Source: Halochromatium glycolicum (GTDB lineage Bacteria > Pseudomonadota > Gammaproteobacteria > Chromatiales > Chromatiaceae). Taken from it: DNA of 64,000 nucleotides. The notes beneath the pieces are model-generated. The model was not told where the DNA came from. It did no database searches and saw nothing but the letters and a program-made list of their open reading frames with translations. Location of the stretch: NCBI RefSeq assembly GCF_016584085.1, contig NZ_NRSJ01000002.1, positions 62,001 through 126,000 of the forward strand, read 5' to 3'. Both the position numbers and the translations under genes were made by a program. Positions 32,948 to 40,906 of this stretch are shown here, in pieces (within the stretch, counting starts at the first letter, position 1; each line of letters begins with the position of its first letter).

Positions 32948-34693
32948 TTAGAAGCTTTCCCAGTCATCCTCGCTGTGAGCCGTGGTCGCATAGTGCTTCT
33001 TCTCTTCTGCGTCATCGCTCTGACTGCTCTTTTTCGGAGGAGCAGCGAGTGCTGCCGGTTTCTTGGGCGCGGACTGCGCCTTCTTCGGGGTCCGGCTTGC
33101 AGAAGAGAGCGCCTTCGTCGTCGGGGCCTTGGCGCCGACATTGAAGAAGGCGACCGCATCAGCCAGCTCACGCGATTGGTCTTCGAGTGAAGCCGACGCG
33201 TTGGCGGTCTCCTCGACCAACGCCGCGTTCTGCTGGGTCACCTCGTCCATCTGGCTGATCGCGACGCTGACCTGGTCGATGGCCATGGTCTGCTCGTTGG
33301 ACGCGCGGTTGACCTCGTCCATCAGCTCGGAGACCTTGCCGCTGTGGGTGACGATCTCCTTCATCGACTCGCCGACCGCTTCGACCAGCACACGCCCTTC
33401 TTTGACCACCTCGCCGTTGAGGGCGATCAGCTCTTGGATCTGCTTGGCCGCATCGGCGGAGCGCTGGGCCAGATTACGAACCTCTTGGGCGACGACGGCG
33501 AAGCCCCGCCCCTGCTCACCGGCACGTGCGGCCTCGACCGAGGCATTCAATGCAAGGATGTTGGTCTGGAAGGCGATGCCGTCGATCAACGAGATGATCC
33601 CGCTGATCTTGTCGGAGCTTTCGGTCAGCTCATGCATCTTGCCCACGGCCTGCTCGGCCTTCTCGCCACCGCTGGCGGCCGAGCTGTTGGCCTCGCCGGC
33701 CAGTTGATTGGCCTGCGCCGTATTGTCGGTATTGTGCTTCACGGTCGAGGCGACCTCCTCCATGCTGCTCGCGGTCTGCTGCAGGCTGGAGGCCTGCTCC
33801 TCCGTGCGCTGGGAGAGGTCGGTATTCCCGGTCGAGATCTGGCTGGCGGCAGTCGAGATCGACTCCACCGAGTGCTGGATGTTGATGATGAGGTCGCGCA
33901 GCTTGTCCTGGGTGTCGGCGAGCGCCAGCTGCATCTGACCGATCTCGTCCTTGCCGGCGGAGCTGATCTTGTTGGTGAGGTTGCCGTTCGACATCGCGAC
34001 GAACACCCTTTTCGCCTCATCGAGCGGGCGGGTGATGCGCAGGATGATCTGCCAGCCGAGCAGTGCGCCGAGGATGACCGCGACGGCCAGGGCGCCGAAC
34101 ATCAGATTACGCATGAAGACGGTATGGTCTTGCGCGCTGTTGAAGGCCGCGAGTGCCTTCTTCCGCTCGAGCGCAATCATCTCGTTCAGGGTTGCGTTGA
34201 GGTCCTCGTAGACAGGCAGCCCTTCGATGAAGACCACGAAATCCGCTCCCGGGTACTCGCCAGTGGCGTAGAGCTCTGCGGCAGGCTCGACGGCGTTATA
34301 GATCAGCTTTTCATAGAGCTCATCGAACCTTTGCGCCAGGGCTTCGGCGTCAGGGTCCGTGATCGCGCCCCGAAACGCATCCCACAGCGCTGTCAGCTCG
34401 CTCTGGTTACCCTCGATGATCTCCATGTGCATCGTCACCGGGTGGTCGTGCAGATTGCTGACAGCGAGCTCCGGGGCATGTTGCGAGGCGAGGAAGAGCT
34501 GCATCATGATGTTGCGCAGCAGCGAGTCGATACGCCCCAGGTCCTGGGAGTGGACCAGATTCTCTTCGTAGACGTCCTCGAGCGCTTGATTCGACGATTG
34601 CATGCCGTTGATCCCAAGCCCGCCGACGATCAAGAGCAGCGCAAGCAGGATGATGATCAGGAGACTCAGGCGGCCTTTTATCGTCAGTTTCAT
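32948..34693 (-). CDS. methyl-accepting chemotaxis protein with CheR-tether pentapeptide
   Basis: This 581-residue Tar/Tsr-like receptor has TM1 (about 8-29), a periplasmic four-helix-bundle-type sensor (about 30-190), TM2 (about 195-215) and a HAMP domain ([20 protein letters not shown]). The cytoplasmic domain has the tip [20 protein letters not shown] and methylation-helix segments ([16 protein letters not shown]). The last five residues are DWESF, close to the NWETF tether that recruits CheR and CheB in E. coli high-abundance receptors. A Lys/Ala/Ser linker precedes it. Monocistronic; ligand unknown. Confidence 0.93.
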   Translation of the reverse strand: MKLTIKGRLSLLIIILLALLLIVGGLGINGMQSSNQALEDVYEENLVHSQDLGRIDSLLRNIMMQLFLASQHAPELAVSNLHDHPVTMHMEIIEGNQSELTALWDAFRGAITDPDAEALAQRFDELYEKLIYNAVEPAAELYATGEYPGADFVVFIEGLPVYEDLNATLNEMIALERKKALAAFNSAQDHTVFMRNLMFGALAVAVILGALLGWQIILRITRPLDEAKRVFVAMSNGNLTNKISSAGKDEIGQMQLALADTQDKLRDLIINIQHSVESISTAASQISTGNTDLSQRTEEQASSLQQTASSMEEVASTVKHNTDNTAQANQLAGEANSSAASGGEKAEQAVGKMHELTESSDKISGIISLIDGIAFQTNILALNASVEAARAGEQGRGFAVVAQEVRNLAQRSADAAKQIQELIALNGEVVKEGRVLVEAVGESMKEIVTHSGKVSELMDEVNRASNEQTMAIDQVSVAISQMDEVTQQNAALVEETANASASLEDQSRELADAVAFFNVGAKAPTTKALSSASRTPKKAQSAPKKPAALAAPPKKSSQSDDAEEKKHYATTAHSEDDWESF

Positions 34694-34920
34694 AATGCTC
34701 TCTACTCTCGGGCAACGGCTCCGAAGGGAAGATTTCCCTTAACTAACCGGGGGCATCGTCTGCAATCATCGTCCAAACGCTGGGTACCTTGAACAGCCTA
34801 GGCTGATATAGGTCAAGGTGCTGTGCGTTTCGTCGCATTGTGACAGAGGATGGTCCGCCAAGCACCGATGTGCGGGCCAGCGCGGTCGATCACAGTTTGC
34901 GGTGCCTGAGGTCTGCGACC

Positions 34921-35142
34921 ATGCCAAACATCGATGTCGTCATCGAGCTCTCTGCCGAGGCCTGTTTGGCCCACTATGAGGGGCGGGTCGAGCAGGTCTA
35001 CACCTGGAGTCTGGATGGTCGCCGCGTGGTGTTCCCAGCAGCGGCACTGCGTCAGGTCGTCACCCCTGAGGGGGTCCATGGCATCTTCCGGCTAAGGTTC
35101 TCGGCTACCGGTCAGTTCGAGGCGATACAGCGCCTGCGCTGA
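34921..35142 (+). CDS. DUF2835 family protein
   Basis: This 73-residue protein matches the DUF2835 pattern: MPNIDVVIELSAEACLAHYE, GRRVVFPAAALRQVVTPEGV and HGIFRLRFSATGQFEAI. The family is small, soluble and of unknown function in gammaproteobacteria. ATG 34921 has GAGG 9 bases upstream, and the upstream part of the frame is not conserved-looking. It is divergent from the receptor gene and 48 bases before the PilZ/HD gene, so the two may be cotranscribed. Confidence 0.85.
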   Translation: MPNIDVVIELSAEACLAHYEGRVEQVYTWSLDGRRVVFPAAALRQVVTPEGVHGIFRLRFSATGQFEAIQRLR

Positions 35143-35190
35143 ACGGGCGATCGAGCTACCCTAAGGGGAGCGTTTGAGGTGGAAGCAGGT

Positions 35191-36873
35191 ATGACAGAAC
35201 CCGAAGGGGGTTACAAGCGGGTCAGTAAGCGGTCTGAGGTCCAGACGCTGCTGGGCGTGCTGAGTGAGCCAGGCGGTGCCTCGCTGGTACTGGAGGACGA
35301 AGACGGTCGGATGATGCCCGTGCTGGTCGCAGATCAGCAGCCGGGGGAACACATGCTGCTCGATATCAGTGCGGTTCGGGAGATCGCGCACCAGCTTCGG
35401 CGTGGGCATCCGTTTCGTTTGGTCGGGCAGACCCAGGGCATGATGGTGCGCACGCCCGTGCTGAAGGTGAGCGCGTGCCGGGACCGGGATGGGCGCCTCC
35501 AGTGCCAGTGCAACTATCCGCGCCACCTCGAGGTCCTGGAGCGGCGGCAGTTCTTCCGCGCGCGGCTGCGGCTCGGCATGGAGGTTGGCGCCATCGTCCG
35601 CAACGAGGAAACCGCGGCGATCGCCCAGGGTGACCTGAAGAATCTGTCTTTGGATGGCTGCCTGCTCGAGCTTCCCCCGTCGGCGATCTCGATGCTGGGC
35701 GCGACGCAGCCGCTCGAGATCGAGCTCTGCTTTCCGAACGGCACCCGTTTCGCGATCAAAGGGCTCGCGAAACATCATGACATCGACCTGGAACGGCAGC
35801 TGGTGCAGGTTGGGCTGCAGTTCCGGGCACCCAGCATCACCCAGGAGCGCCAGCTGTGGCAGTTCGTGCGCGAGATCGAGCGGGAGTCGGCGCGACATTC
35901 GACGGCTGGCGGGGAAGGGCTGTTGCGCTCGCTGCTGTTCCAGACCGACCCGAAATCCCCGCCGCCGATTGCTCGTCGGAATGCCCAGCGCTATGCGACG
36001 CCGATGGCGAAGCGGCTGGCGCGGGTAGCCGGCTATCTGGATGCGCAGCTGATCGAGCTGCAGAACCAGTCATCGGTCGATTCAGTCCAGCTCTCGAGGC
36101 ATGCCGATCGCTTGCTCGTGCTCCACGAAGAGGATCGTGAAGCCGTGCTGTTTGCCGTGCGCTGTCTCTTTGAAGAGGCCCCGCTGGTTCGGCATTGTCT
36201 ATCGGTGGCGGTGCAGCTGGTCGATATGGCGGTTCTGAGCAAGATGCCTCGTGATGCCTGCAAAGCCGTCGCGGCCTGTGCGATGGTTCACGATATGGGC
36301 AAGGCGTTGCTGCCGGCAGGCCTGCTCAAGGAGTCGAAGTTCGATGCGCAGCAGCGCGCCGAGCTCAGTACCCACGTTGCTCGGCTGATGGGATGCCTCG
36401 AGCACTGTCCCTGGCTATCGGCCAGTGTTGTGAAGAGCATCGTAGCGGAGATCAATGAACGGCTCGACGGCACCGGCTATCCCGCTGGTCTTGGGGCGGC
36501 TGACCTCGGCGAGCTCTCGCGCTTGGCCATGGTTGTCGATGTCATCGACGCGATGCGCCGCGATCGGGCCGATCGGCCGGCATGGCGGGTTGCCGATATC
36601 TACCAACACCTCCGCGAGCATCCAGAGCGTTTCGATCCGCGTTGGCTCAAGCGCTATTGGCAGGCATTCGGGACCTGGCCGATCGGCTCGCTGGTGCGCT
36701 TCGAAACCGGCGCGCTGGGGTGGGTGCAACGGCTGGATGGCGCAGGAGAGATCGCGCAGGTCCAGTTGACCGAGGCGGTGAAGCCACCGGACACCACGCT
36801 CGGGGAGGTCCTCGATGGGAAGGCGCTGCAGGGGCTCGGGAAGCCGGTCGAGGAGCTGCCCGTGTCGCTCTGA
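35191..36873 (+). CDS. YcgR/PilZ protein fused to a degenerate HD-GYP domain
   Basis: This 560-residue fusion starts with a YcgR_2-like domain (about 10-110), followed by a PilZ domain with the c-di-GMP motif RQFFR (about 119-124) and NLSLDG (151-156). Residues about 330-480 form an HD-GYP-like domain with HDMGK (367-371) and LDGTGYP (425-431), but the usual HHE before the GYP loop is INE. So it probably binds c-di-GMP while phosphodiesterase activity is doubtful. Its position just before fliD suggests flagellar control. Alternative start GTG 35179 has GGGAG upstream; ATG 35191 was chosen and the choice is not firm. Confidence 0.85.
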   Translation: MTEPEGGYKRVSKRSEVQTLLGVLSEPGGASLVLEDEDGRMMPVLVADQQPGEHMLLDISAVREIAHQLRRGHPFRLVGQTQGMMVRTPVLKVSACRDRDGRLQCQCNYPRHLEVLERRQFFRARLRLGMEVGAIVRNEETAAIAQGDLKNLSLDGCLLELPPSAISMLGATQPLEIELCFPNGTRFAIKGLAKHHDIDLERQLVQVGLQFRAPSITQERQLWQFVREIERESARHSTAGGEGLLRSLLFQTDPKSPPPIARRNAQRYATPMAKRLARVAGYLDAQLIELQNQSSVDSVQLSRHADRLLVLHEEDREAVLFAVRCLFEEAPLVRHCLSVAVQLVDMAVLSKMPRDACKAVAACAMVHDMGKALLPAGLLKESKFDAQQRAELSTHVARLMGCLEHCPWLSASVVKSIVAEINERLDGTGYPAGLGAADLGELSRLAMVVDVIDAMRRDRADRPAWRVADIYQHLREHPERFDPRWLKRYWQAFGTWPIGSLVRFETGALGWVQRLDGAGEIAQVQLTEAVKPPDTTLGEVLDGKALQGLGKPVEELPVSL

Positions 36874-36876
36874 GCG

Positions 36877-36897
36877 GGGCGCAGGGCGACTGCGCCC
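36877..36897 (+). terminator. hairpin after the PilZ/HD-GYP gene
   Basis: A perfect 8-bp stem GGGCGCAG/CTGCGCCC with a 5-base loop begins 3 bases after the stop codon and ends 30 bases before the fliD sigma-28 promoter. No T tract follows. Confidence 0.5.
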
Positions 36898-36926
36898 GTA
36901 TCGATCCCGTTCTCGGGTCGGGCCCT

Positions 36927-36953
36927 TAAAGTTCAGCGCGGTCCTGCCGATAG
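36927..36953 (+). promoter_or_regulatory. sigma-28 (FliA) promoter of fliD operon
   Basis: The -35 element TAAAGTTC (36927-36934) and the -10 element GCCGATAG (36946-36953) are separated by 11 bases, nearly the enterobacterial consensus TAAAGTTT-N11-GCCGATAA. FliA itself is encoded at 49581-50294. The fliD ATG lies about 100 bases downstream. Confidence 0.88.
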
Positions 36954-37056
36954 CTCCATTAAGCGACGATGGAGAGCGCGGGACAGGTGGGTATCCGGGG
37001 TATCGATGCCGGATGCGCGCGCCCGTTAGCGTCTCGGAATCACTACAGGAGCTGCC

Positions 37057-38403
37057 ATGTCCACCATCACTTCACTCGGGATCGGTTCAGGGTTAGACCT
37101 CAGTGGACTGCTCGATCAGCTGCGCGACGCCGAGCGCGGTCGTCTCGAGCCCCTCAATCAGCAGAAGGCGGACCAGGAGGCGAAGCTCTCCGCCTATGGC
37201 AAGCTTCAGGGGGCGTTGTCCGCCTTCGAGTCGGCGGTCGATAAGCTGAGCGATCCGTCGTTGTTTGAGAGCCTTTCCAGCTCGGTGTCCGGTACCAGCG
37301 TGACCTCCGCAGCAACCTCGGACGCGGTACCCGGGCGCTACGATGTCAACGTGACCGATCTGGCGCGCTCTCAGAGCCTTGCCACCGATGGTTTTGCCGA
37401 GGGGCATACGTTTGCTGCTGGCCCCCTCAGTATCGAGCGCGGTTCGGTCGAATCCTTTGATGTCAATCTTGAGGATGGAGACACGCTCGAGGATGTCCGC
37501 GACCGGATCAACGCTGCAGGGTCGGGTGTTACGGCTTCCATCGTTAACGACGGCTCTGCTGACCCCTATCGCTTGGTGCTAACGACCAACGACACAGGTA
37601 CAGATGCGGCGATAACGTCGATCACCTACGGTAGTGATGCCCGTCTGACATTCGCAGGGATGACTGAAACGGTGGCCGCACAAGACGCCGCGCTTACCGT
37701 CAACGGGATCGCGATCACCAGTCAGAGCAACCGCGTCGAAGAAGCGATTCAGGGCGTCACCCTTGATCTTGTCGAGGCGGGTGATGCGAGTGTTACCGTG
37801 GAGCGCGACAACCTTCAGGTGCGGGAGGCCGTTAATGCCTTCGTCGATTCCTACAATGCGTTGCAAGGGACCGCTGACGAGCTGACGCGCTTCAATGCCG
37901 AGACCGGCGTCGCCGGCGAATTGGTCGGCGATAGCGCCCTGCGCAGCATCGAGTCGCGTCTGCGCAGTGCATTGGGCTCGGATGTCGCCGAAGGCGCGTT
38001 CAGCACGCTCTCGGATGTGGGAATCAGTCTTCAGCTGGATGGCACCTTGGAGCTCGATGACGAACAGCTGGATGATGCCATCGTCAACAATCGGCAGGCG
38101 CTGACGGACTTCTTTGCCGGCCAGACCGAGGACGGCGGGCTCGCCGACAAGCTTGGCGAGACGTTGGGCCAGATGCTCGGGGACAACGGGTTGCTAGGAA
38201 CCGCGATGAGCGGGGTGGAAAACAGGATCTCCAGCATTGAAACCCGAACCGAGCGCATGGAAGTCTCCGTCGAGCGGACCATTGAACGCTATCGTCAACG
38301 ATTCGTGCAGCTCGACTCAATGGTTGCCGAGATGAATCAGACGAGCAGTTACCTGACCCAGCAGTTCGACAATCTGAATGCGATGCTCGGTCGTGATGAC
38401 TGA
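37057..38403 (+). CDS. fliD: flagellar filament capping protein
   Basis: FliD (HAP2) caps the filament and helps flagellin fold as it is exported. The 448-residue protein has the conserved N-terminus ITSLGIGSGLDLSGLLDQLR, a variable central part with NGIAITSQSNRVEEAIQGVT, and the C-terminal coiled coil (ISSIETRTERMEVSVERTIE, ending YLTQQFDNLNAML). Length is typical. AGGAG lies 5 bases before the ATG. It is first in fliD-fliS-fliT-fliK, transcribed from a sigma-28 promoter as a late gene. Confidence 0.96.
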   Translation: MSTITSLGIGSGLDLSGLLDQLRDAERGRLEPLNQQKADQEAKLSAYGKLQGALSAFESAVDKLSDPSLFESLSSSVSGTSVTSAATSDAVPGRYDVNVTDLARSQSLATDGFAEGHTFAAGPLSIERGSVESFDVNLEDGDTLEDVRDRINAAGSGVTASIVNDGSADPYRLVLTTNDTGTDAAITSITYGSDARLTFAGMTETVAAQDAALTVNGIAITSQSNRVEEAIQGVTLDLVEAGDASVTVERDNLQVREAVNAFVDSYNALQGTADELTRFNAETGVAGELVGDSALRSIESRLRSALGSDVAEGAFSTLSDVGISLQLDGTLELDDEQLDDAIVNNRQALTDFFAGQTEDGGLADKLGETLGQMLGDNGLLGTAMSGVENRISSIETRTERMEVSVERTIERYRQRFVQLDSMVAEMNQTSSYLTQQFDNLNAMLGRDD

Positions 38404-38457
38404 TCGATCAATCACCTGAAAGCGATGAGAGTTTGAGAGCAGGGGAGATTCCTGATC

Positions 38458-38877
38458 ATGACTGTGATGCGTGGGGCAACCGGGTATGGGCGTGGTGCAG
38501 GGGCCTATGCCCGTGTCGGCGTTGAAAGCGGGGTGATGTCGGCAAACCCGCATCAGCTGATCGTGCTGCTGTTCGACGGTGCACTGGCGTCGATTCGCGC
38601 GGCCCGGATCCAGATGCAGGCCGGCAATATCGCTGAAAAGGGCCGGTCGATCTCGAAGGCATTGGATGTCGTCAACAATGGCTTGGCTGCCGCATTGGAT
38701 GCCGAGCGCGGCGGCGAGGTCGCTGAGCGCCTCGCGTCCTTGTATGATTATGTGGCTCGGTTATTGCTGTCGGCTAACCTGCACAATGACGAAAAGAGCC
38801 TCGACGAGGCCGAGGCGCTGTTAGAGGAGATTGCAACCGCGTGGCGTGAGATCGGCGGGCAGACGCCAGACGGTTAG
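38458..38877 (+). CDS. fliS: flagellin export chaperone
   Basis: FliS binds the C-terminus of flagellin and keeps it unfolded in the cytoplasm. The 139-residue protein has YARVGVESGVMSANPHQLIV, LLFDGALASIRAAR and the helix SKALDVVNNGLAAALD, all diagnostic. It lies between fliD and fliT as in enterobacteria. A GGGGAG lies about 10 bases before the ATG. Confidence 0.96.
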   Translation: MTVMRGATGYGRGAGAYARVGVESGVMSANPHQLIVLLFDGALASIRAARIQMQAGNIAEKGRSISKALDVVNNGLAAALDAERGGEVAERLASLYDYVARLLLSANLHNDEKSLDEAEALLEEIATAWREIGGQTPDG

Positions 38878-38879
38878 GT

Positions 38880-39269
38880 ATGGCTTCTTCCGACCAACAG
38901 CAGGATCTGCTGCTCGCCTATGAGGCCCTACTTGGATGCTCGGCTCAAGTGCTCGAGGCCGCCCGTGCGGCGGACTGGGAGGCGCTGATCGAGCGCCAGA
39001 GCGACTATCTGGCTCAGGTCGAAACCGTTCAGCGGCTGGATGATGGGCAGGTCCCTCTCGACGAGCAAGCGCTTGAGCGCAAGGCCGAACTGCTTGCGTC
39101 GTTACTGGAACAGGACGAAGAGATTCGCCAGCGGTTGATCGATCGGCGGCATGAGCTCAGCCGGTTGATCATCGATTCGCGTCAGCAGCAGGCCCTGTCG
39201 CGAACCTACTCATTCTACCAAGAGGCCTCGGAGGTCGTCGAGGCAGCCCAGCGCTTCACAACGTCGTGA
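38880..39269 (+). CDS. fliT: FliT-like flagellar chaperone
   Basis: This 129-residue all-helical protein lies directly after fliS (2 bases). FliT chaperones FliD and, in Salmonella, also inhibits FlhDC, which is present in this window. The sequence (LLAYEALLGCSAQVLEAARA, EDEEIRQRLIDRRHEL-type helices) matches the size and helical pattern of FliT, but the family is poorly conserved and the call leans on position. It overlaps fliK by 4 bases. Confidence 0.75.
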   Translation: MASSDQQQDLLLAYEALLGCSAQVLEAARAADWEALIERQSDYLAQVETVQRLDDGQVPLDEQALERKAELLASLLEQDEEIRQRLIDRRHELSRLIIDSRQQQALSRTYSFYQEASEVVEAAQRFTTS

Positions 39270-40561
39270 GTGGGATCAACACGCTGGTCGACACCCTATT
39301 GCACCAGGTACTGGGGAAGCGGGTCGACACCCCTCAGCCTCGTGAGCTCAACCAGCCTGTCAAGCCGATGACCCCTACGGAGGCGCCGAGCGCCGTCCGC
39401 AGTGACTCACGCCTTGATTACCGTACCAATGCCCCGCTGCGGGGAACGAGCCAGACGGCGAGGGAACCGCCGGATGCGCGGCTCGGTCGTCAGACTGGCG
39501 GTGAGCGCCTACCGCCGCCTTCCGCTCAGACCAGCTTTACAACCTCGGCGCGGTCGATCGCCGATCTGCATCTGCGATTCCCAGCAGCACCATCGGCGCT
39601 GCGGTTATCCCAGCCACTGCTTCCGACGAGCGAGGCCCAGGTATCGAGCCAGGTTGCCCAGCAGTTGCAGCACTCGGTACGCGATAGCGGCCTGTTCTAT
39701 GAATCGCACCTGTCGCGCTGGTTCCGAGGCGAGCTGTCCCGGGAGCAGCTCCAGCGCGAGCCGCAGATGTGGCGCCCGCTGTCATTCGCCTCGGCGCCGC
39801 CCGAGAACCCATCGCCTACCCCTTTACGGTCGAGTTGGCCCGCCTTTCTGCTCGGTCTGCGCCGCGGTGGCGAGCCGGTGCTGAATGCCGAGCGAGGACA
39901 ACCCTCAGCCTCTGCGGCCACCGCTGGCTCGGCCTCGGGCCGATCCGCTGCCGTCTCGGTCCCTGCGGGAACGGGGGGCAGTCCCGGTCCAGCGGCTGCA
40001 GCGGCCGGGCCGGCAGCGCCCGGGGGGGCGATGGTTCAGGCCGGCACCATTGAGGCGCGTGAAGCCGCTGCAGAGCGTGCTGCGAGTGCTGAAACTGCGA
40101 TCCGGATGGGGCGTGCGGAATCCCGACAACCTATCCACGAGAGCCTGCAGGGGATCGTTCGTCACCAGCTGGAACTGCTCGCGACACCGGTATTACGTTG
40201 GGAGGGCGACGTCTGGTCCGGCATCTTCATGGCGTTGATGGTGCAGCCGCCGGTGACCCGACGTGAAGAGGGTGGCTTCTCGGGCGAGGGAGGGGGGCAG
40301 GAGCAAGCGGAGTCGCAGGCATGGCATTCGAGTATGGTCCTGCAGGTGAGCGGTCTGGGTGAGGTCGGGGTCAAGCTCTGGCTCAGCGAGGCGCGTCTGG
40401 AGCTCGAACTGAGCGCCGAGGACCCCGCCGTGCATGCCGCCTTGGCCCAAGGAATCGACCAGCTGCGGTCGCGCCTCGAGGCTTATGAGCTGGAGGTGCT
40501 GGTGCGCTTGCGTGCAACAGTGCCCGAGGCGGAGCCCGAAGCGGATGAGGCGGGCGAGTGA
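39266..40561 (+). CDS. fliK: flagellar hook-length control protein FliK
   Basis: This 431-residue protein has a long disordered N-terminus rich in Pro, Ala, Ser and Gly (with a run near residues 210-260) and a C-terminal Flg_hook domain: SSMVLQVSGLGEVGVKLWLS, ARLELELSAEDP and IDQLRSRLEAYELEVLVRLR. FliK measures the hook and switches FlhB substrate specificity. Unusually it lies in the fliD-S-T operon, not in a fliE-to-fliR operon. Start GTG 39266 overlaps the fliT stop (GTGA). Confidence 0.82.
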   Translation: MSGINTLVDTLLHQVLGKRVDTPQPRELNQPVKPMTPTEAPSAVRSDSRLDYRTNAPLRGTSQTAREPPDARLGRQTGGERLPPPSAQTSFTTSARSIADLHLRFPAAPSALRLSQPLLPTSEAQVSSQVAQQLQHSVRDSGLFYESHLSRWFRGELSREQLQREPQMWRPLSFASAPPENPSPTPLRSSWPAFLLGLRRGGEPVLNAERGQPSASAATAGSASGRSAAVSVPAGTGGSPGPAAAAAGPAAPGGAMVQAGTIEAREAAAERAASAETAIRMGRAESRQPIHESLQGIVRHQLELLATPVLRWEGDVWSGIFMALMVQPPVTRREEGGFSGEGGGQEQAESQAWHSSMVLQVSGLGEVGVKLWLSEARLELELSAEDPAVHAALAQGIDQLRSRLEAYELEVLVRLRATVPEAEPEADEAGE

Positions 40562-40863
40562 CCGAGCACGATGAGGGTGCCGAGGGCCTGACCGACGAGC
40601 GACGTCGTGCTGTGGCGCTTGCCTATCGGGAGGGCGACGAGGCGCCGCGCGTGGTCGCAAAGGGCTATGGCGAGATCGCCGAGCGCATCATCGAGGAGGC
40701 CGGTCGCCAGGGCATCTATGTTCATGATGCCCCGGAGCTCGTGGCGCTATTGATGAATCTGGATCTCGACGAGCAGATACCGCCCAGCCTCTATCAGGTC
40801 ATCGCCGAGCTGTTGGTCTGGGTCCGGCAGATCGCGGATGAGCAGGGCAAGGCCGCCTCTTGA
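40558..40863 (+). CDS. FlhB C-terminal-domain-like protein (FlhX/YlqH type)
   Basis: This 101-residue protein corresponds only to the cytoplasmic C-terminus of FlhB: RRRAVALAYREGDEAPRVVA, KGYGEIAERIIEEAGRQGIY and the LDLDEQIPPSLYQVIAELLV segment. It lacks the membrane domain and the NPTH cleavage site (AVALAYREG takes its place). Stand-alone copies such as B. subtilis YlqH and H. pylori FlhX can substitute for cleaved FlhB-C. Overlap with the fliK stop (GTGA) indicates coupling with the hook-length protein that acts on FlhB. Full FlhB is at 52879-54045. Confidence 0.88.
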   Translation: MTEHDEGAEGLTDERRRAVALAYREGDEAPRVVAKGYGEIAERIIEEAGRQGIYVHDAPELVALLMNLDLDEQIPPSLYQVIAELLVWVRQIADEQGKAAS

Positions 40864-40879
40864 GACGGCGCCTCAGCCG

Positions 40880-40906
40880 TGGCTCGCCTCGGATTCCTGC
40901 GAGCCA
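40880..40906. terminator. hairpin between convergent flhB-C-like and mcp genes
   Basis: TGGCTCGC pairs perfectly with GCGAGCCA across an 11-base loop. It fills the 43-base gap between two convergent stops, so it could end transcription from either side. No strong T tract is present. Confidence 0.5.

Noticed and set aside
33344..34792. 482-codon open frame opposite the chemoreceptor gene
   Set aside because: Shadow of a receptor with full HAMP and signalling domains.
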